Shown: piece by piece, positions 15,426 through 15,480 of the stretch
How positions within the stretch are numbered: the stretch's first letter is position 1
Layout of the letters: each line of letters begins with the position of its first letter
DNA from: an uncultured Bacillaceae bacterium
GTDB lineage: Bacteria; Bacillota; Bacilli; Bacillales; Alkalibacillaceae
Assembly: GCA_937983065.1 (NCBI GenBank)
Contig: CALKAL010000064.1
Coordinates: forward strand, 1 to 15,480
Reading direction: 5' to 3'
DNA: 15,480 bases
Position numbers and translations under genes: made by a program
The notes under the pieces: generated by a model
Seen by the model: only the letters and a program-made list of their open reading frames with translations
Told to the model about the DNA's origin: nothing
Databases searched by the model: none

Positions 15426-15480
15426 TCGTCACAAGCATAAATTATAACTGATTGGAGATAATATTGCTAATTATTTGTTC

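Larger units (their letters stand above)
15286..15480 (-). promoter_or_regulatory. Leader and control region of the dnaG-rpoD operon
   Basis: No gene is seen in these 195 bases. On the minus strand a perfect TATAAT lies at 15446-15441, with a poor -35 (TAGCAA, 17-base spacing). A sigma-H-like candidate reads AAGGGATTT (around 15319-15311), then GAATT about 13 bases on (15297-15293). It would give a very short leader. The region also holds two Spo0A-box-like repeats and a palindrome, listed separately. Confidence 0.5.

Overview
The window looks like chromosome from an AT-rich, spore-forming member of the Bacillaceae. Every gene lies on the minus strand, so transcription runs from the right end to the left. 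The right half is the conserved Bacillus primase / main sigma factor block: dnaG, rpoD (sigA), a small membrane-protein gene, cccA, trmK and a nif3-like gene (yqfO type). Two purine genes, guaB and guaA, follow directly. To my knowledge they do not sit here in the model Bacillus species.

Right part (about 15480-9389): a 195-base leader carries two copies of a 14-base repeat containing Spo0A-box-like TGTCGA, a perfect inverted repeat, and sigma-A-like and sigma-H-like promoter candidates. dnaG, rpoD and the membrane-protein gene are tightly packed. cccA ends at a strong intrinsic terminator. trmK and nif3 overlap by 4 bases and are probably co-translated.

Middle (9388-6293): guaB has its own promoter and encodes a normal-looking IMP dehydrogenase. 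guaA comes next, after a hairpin followed by a T-run. The guaA product is the most unusual protein in the window. Its ATP-pyrophosphatase and dimerisation domains are intact, but its N-terminal glutaminase domain is about 55 residues short and lacks the catalytic Cys and the His/Glu. It should make GMP only from free ammonia or from ammonia supplied by a partner. A strong terminator closes the unit.

Intergenic region 5779-6361 (583 bases): no gene is visible. It holds tandem 52-base repeats in exact register (four clear copies plus degenerate flanks), each able to form a small hairpin. The array is bracketed by two terminators and is followed by the promoter and operator of the next operon.

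Left part (5778-42): a merR-like regulator, an acyl-CoA synthetase and an AidB-like acyl-CoA dehydrogenase form a fatty- or branched-acyl-CoA catabolic operon. A near-palindrome over its promoter is probably the regulator's own site. The operon ends in several hairpins. A separately transcribed SLC13-type permease with two cytoplasmic TrkA-C-like domains follows, ending in a near-perfect bidirectional terminator at the left edge.

Start codons were reassigned from ribosome binding sites for dnaG, rpoD, the membrane protein, cccA, trmK, guaB, guaA, the acyl-CoA dehydrogenase and the permease.
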